The notes under the pieces were generated by a model. It did not search any database. It worked only from the letters and a program-made list of their open reading frames with translations, and was not told the DNA's origin. This document shows positions 11,350 to 11,765 of a stretch of DNA of 11,765 bases, piece after piece. The position numbers were made by a program, and so were the translations under genes. Source of the stretch: Timaviella sp038204505 (lineage in GTDB: Bacteria > Cyanobacteriota > Cyanobacteriia > Elainellales > Elainellaceae); contig JBBRCV010000172.1 of assembly GCA_038204505.1 (NCBI GenBank), positions 1-11,765 of the forward strand. The letters are read 5' to 3'. How positions within the stretch are numbered: the stretch's first letter is position 1; each line of letters starts with the position of its first letter.

Positions 11350-11765
11350 ATGCAGAATGTAGGGCAGAACGTAGGACAAAACACAGGGCAAAACGCAGGG
11401 CAAAACAAAGTTACCCCGACCTCTAGCGATCGCTACAATTCGTTCAAACGTCTTCGTATTGTGACTACTTTAGAAGTTGTCCAGGATTTGATTGTGATTT
11501 CGCTTTGCATTGGGCTGTTCAGTTTTATGCTGATGCAGCTTCGAGAAATGTTTCTGGCTCTGTTGCCGCCCCTAGATTTTTCTGCCGTAACCGCAGATAT
11601 TTTGTCCTTGTTGATTTTGGTGGAATTGTTTCGTCTACTAATTATTTATCTACAAGAGCAGCGCGTTTCTATTGGAGTAGCAGTTGAGGTTTCTATTGTT
11701 TCCATTCTCCGAGAAATCATTGTTCGAGGAGTGCTCGAAACGCCTTGGACTCAAGTTCTTTCTGC
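11350..11765 (+). CDS. PsiE-family membrane protein, 5' part (runs off the window)
   Basis: An open frame of 138 complete codons reaching the window end without a stop. After a polar N-terminus come hydrophobic segments at about 45-64 (DLIVISLCIGLFSFMLMQL), 82-101 (DILSLLILVELFRLLIIYL) and 107-123. The ELFRLLIIYLQEQRVS turn and the SILREIIVRG stretch match the phosphate-starvation-inducible PsiE family of inner-membrane proteins. Its function is unknown even in E. coli, and the link to phosphate here is by family name only. Residues 2-19 are a tetrapeptide repeat of the form QNxG encoded by a 12-bp tandem repeat, which is not part of the family domain. It has a strong ribosome-binding site and follows the flavodiiron terminator, so it is probably a separate transcription unit. 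Confidence 0.75.
   Translation, partial: MQNVGQNVGQNTGQNAGQNKVTPTSSDRYNSFKRLRIVTTLEVVQDLIVISLCIGLFSFMLMQLREMFLALLPPLDFSAVTADILSLLILVELFRLLIIYLQEQRVSIGVAVEVSIVSILREIIVRGVLETPWTQVLS
11353..11406 (+). repeat. 12-bp tandem repeat, 4.5 copies, in coding sequence
   Basis: Units start at 11353, 11365, 11377, 11389 and 11401 (half unit), with the pattern CARAAYRYAGGR. They encode Gln-Asn-x-Gly with x = Val, Val, Thr, Ala. Copies differ by a few bases, so the array is not brand new, but copy number could vary between strains by in-frame slippage. Confidence 0.85.

Larger units (their letters stand above)
1180..11433. repeat. HIP1 octamers GCGATCGC dispersed through the window
   Basis: I count 21 copies, starting near 1180, 1318, 2021, 2377, 3075, 3475, 3706, 3893, 5317, 6024, 6497, 6691, 8048, 9093, 9524, 9745, 9841, 10269, 10635, 10848 and 11426. 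That is roughly one per 560 bp, far above chance for an 8-mer and diagnostic of many cyanobacterial genomes. Most lie inside genes. The first 1.1 kb has none. Confidence 0.85.

Noticed and set aside
11353..11406. CRISPR or mobile repeat array
   Set aside because: The 12-bp units have no spacers and lie in frame inside a coding sequence.
11214..11408. Cys/Pro-rich minus-strand frame with FCP repeats
   Set aside because: It is the complement of the 12-bp tandem repeat in the PsiE-family gene, which has a strong ribosome-binding site and a long conserved frame on the plus strand.

Overview
The window is ordinary cyanobacterial chromosome. It opens with the 3' end of psbA (photosystem II D1), carries about 21 copies of the cyanobacterial HIP1 octamer GCGATCGC, and encodes an RpaA-type response regulator and a three-domain flavodiiron protein of the oxygenic-phototroph type. 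The sequence alone does not fix the genus. I saw no transposase, phage gene, CRISPR array, tRNA or rRNA.

Layout. (1) 2-214: end of psbA on +, followed by a bidirectional-looking terminator. (2) 294-3752: a minus-strand block, in transcription order an ABC-2 type ATPase, an epoxide-hydrolase-like alpha/beta hydrolase, an FHA-domain protein and a DprA/SLOG-like protein with a TTG start. The last two look co-transcribed. A strong inverted repeat lies just beyond the last stop codon. (3) 3857-7112: a plus-strand cluster of a 66-residue single-pass membrane protein, an M3 oligopeptidase A and GpsA, with 15-22 nt gaps that suggest one operon. (4) 7109-7801: a family-4 [4Fe-4S] uracil-DNA glycosylase on minus, sharing a TTAA stop overlap with gpsA. 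(5) 7802-8140: intergenic, with a minus-oriented terminator and a perfect CRP-type palindrome that together could frame a small RNA. (6) 8141-8872: rpaA on minus, divergent across about 550 bp from a flavodiiron gene (9426-11138, flv3-like) on +. (7) 11350 to the window end: the 5' part of a PsiE-family membrane protein gene with an unusual 12-bp tandem repeat at its N-terminus.

How they work together. psbA, rpaA and the flavodiiron protein belong to photosynthesis, its circadian or redox control and photoprotection. GpsA supplies glycerol-3-phosphate for membrane lipids. The oligopeptidase clears peptides and the glycosylase repairs deaminated cytosine. The others have family-level assignments only. 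Nothing here amounts to a clearly new multi-gene system. The least explained signals are non-coding: the CRP-like site with its nearby terminator, the inverted repeats around the FHA/DprA-like genes and upstream of rpaA, and the palindrome cluster ahead of the PsiE gene.
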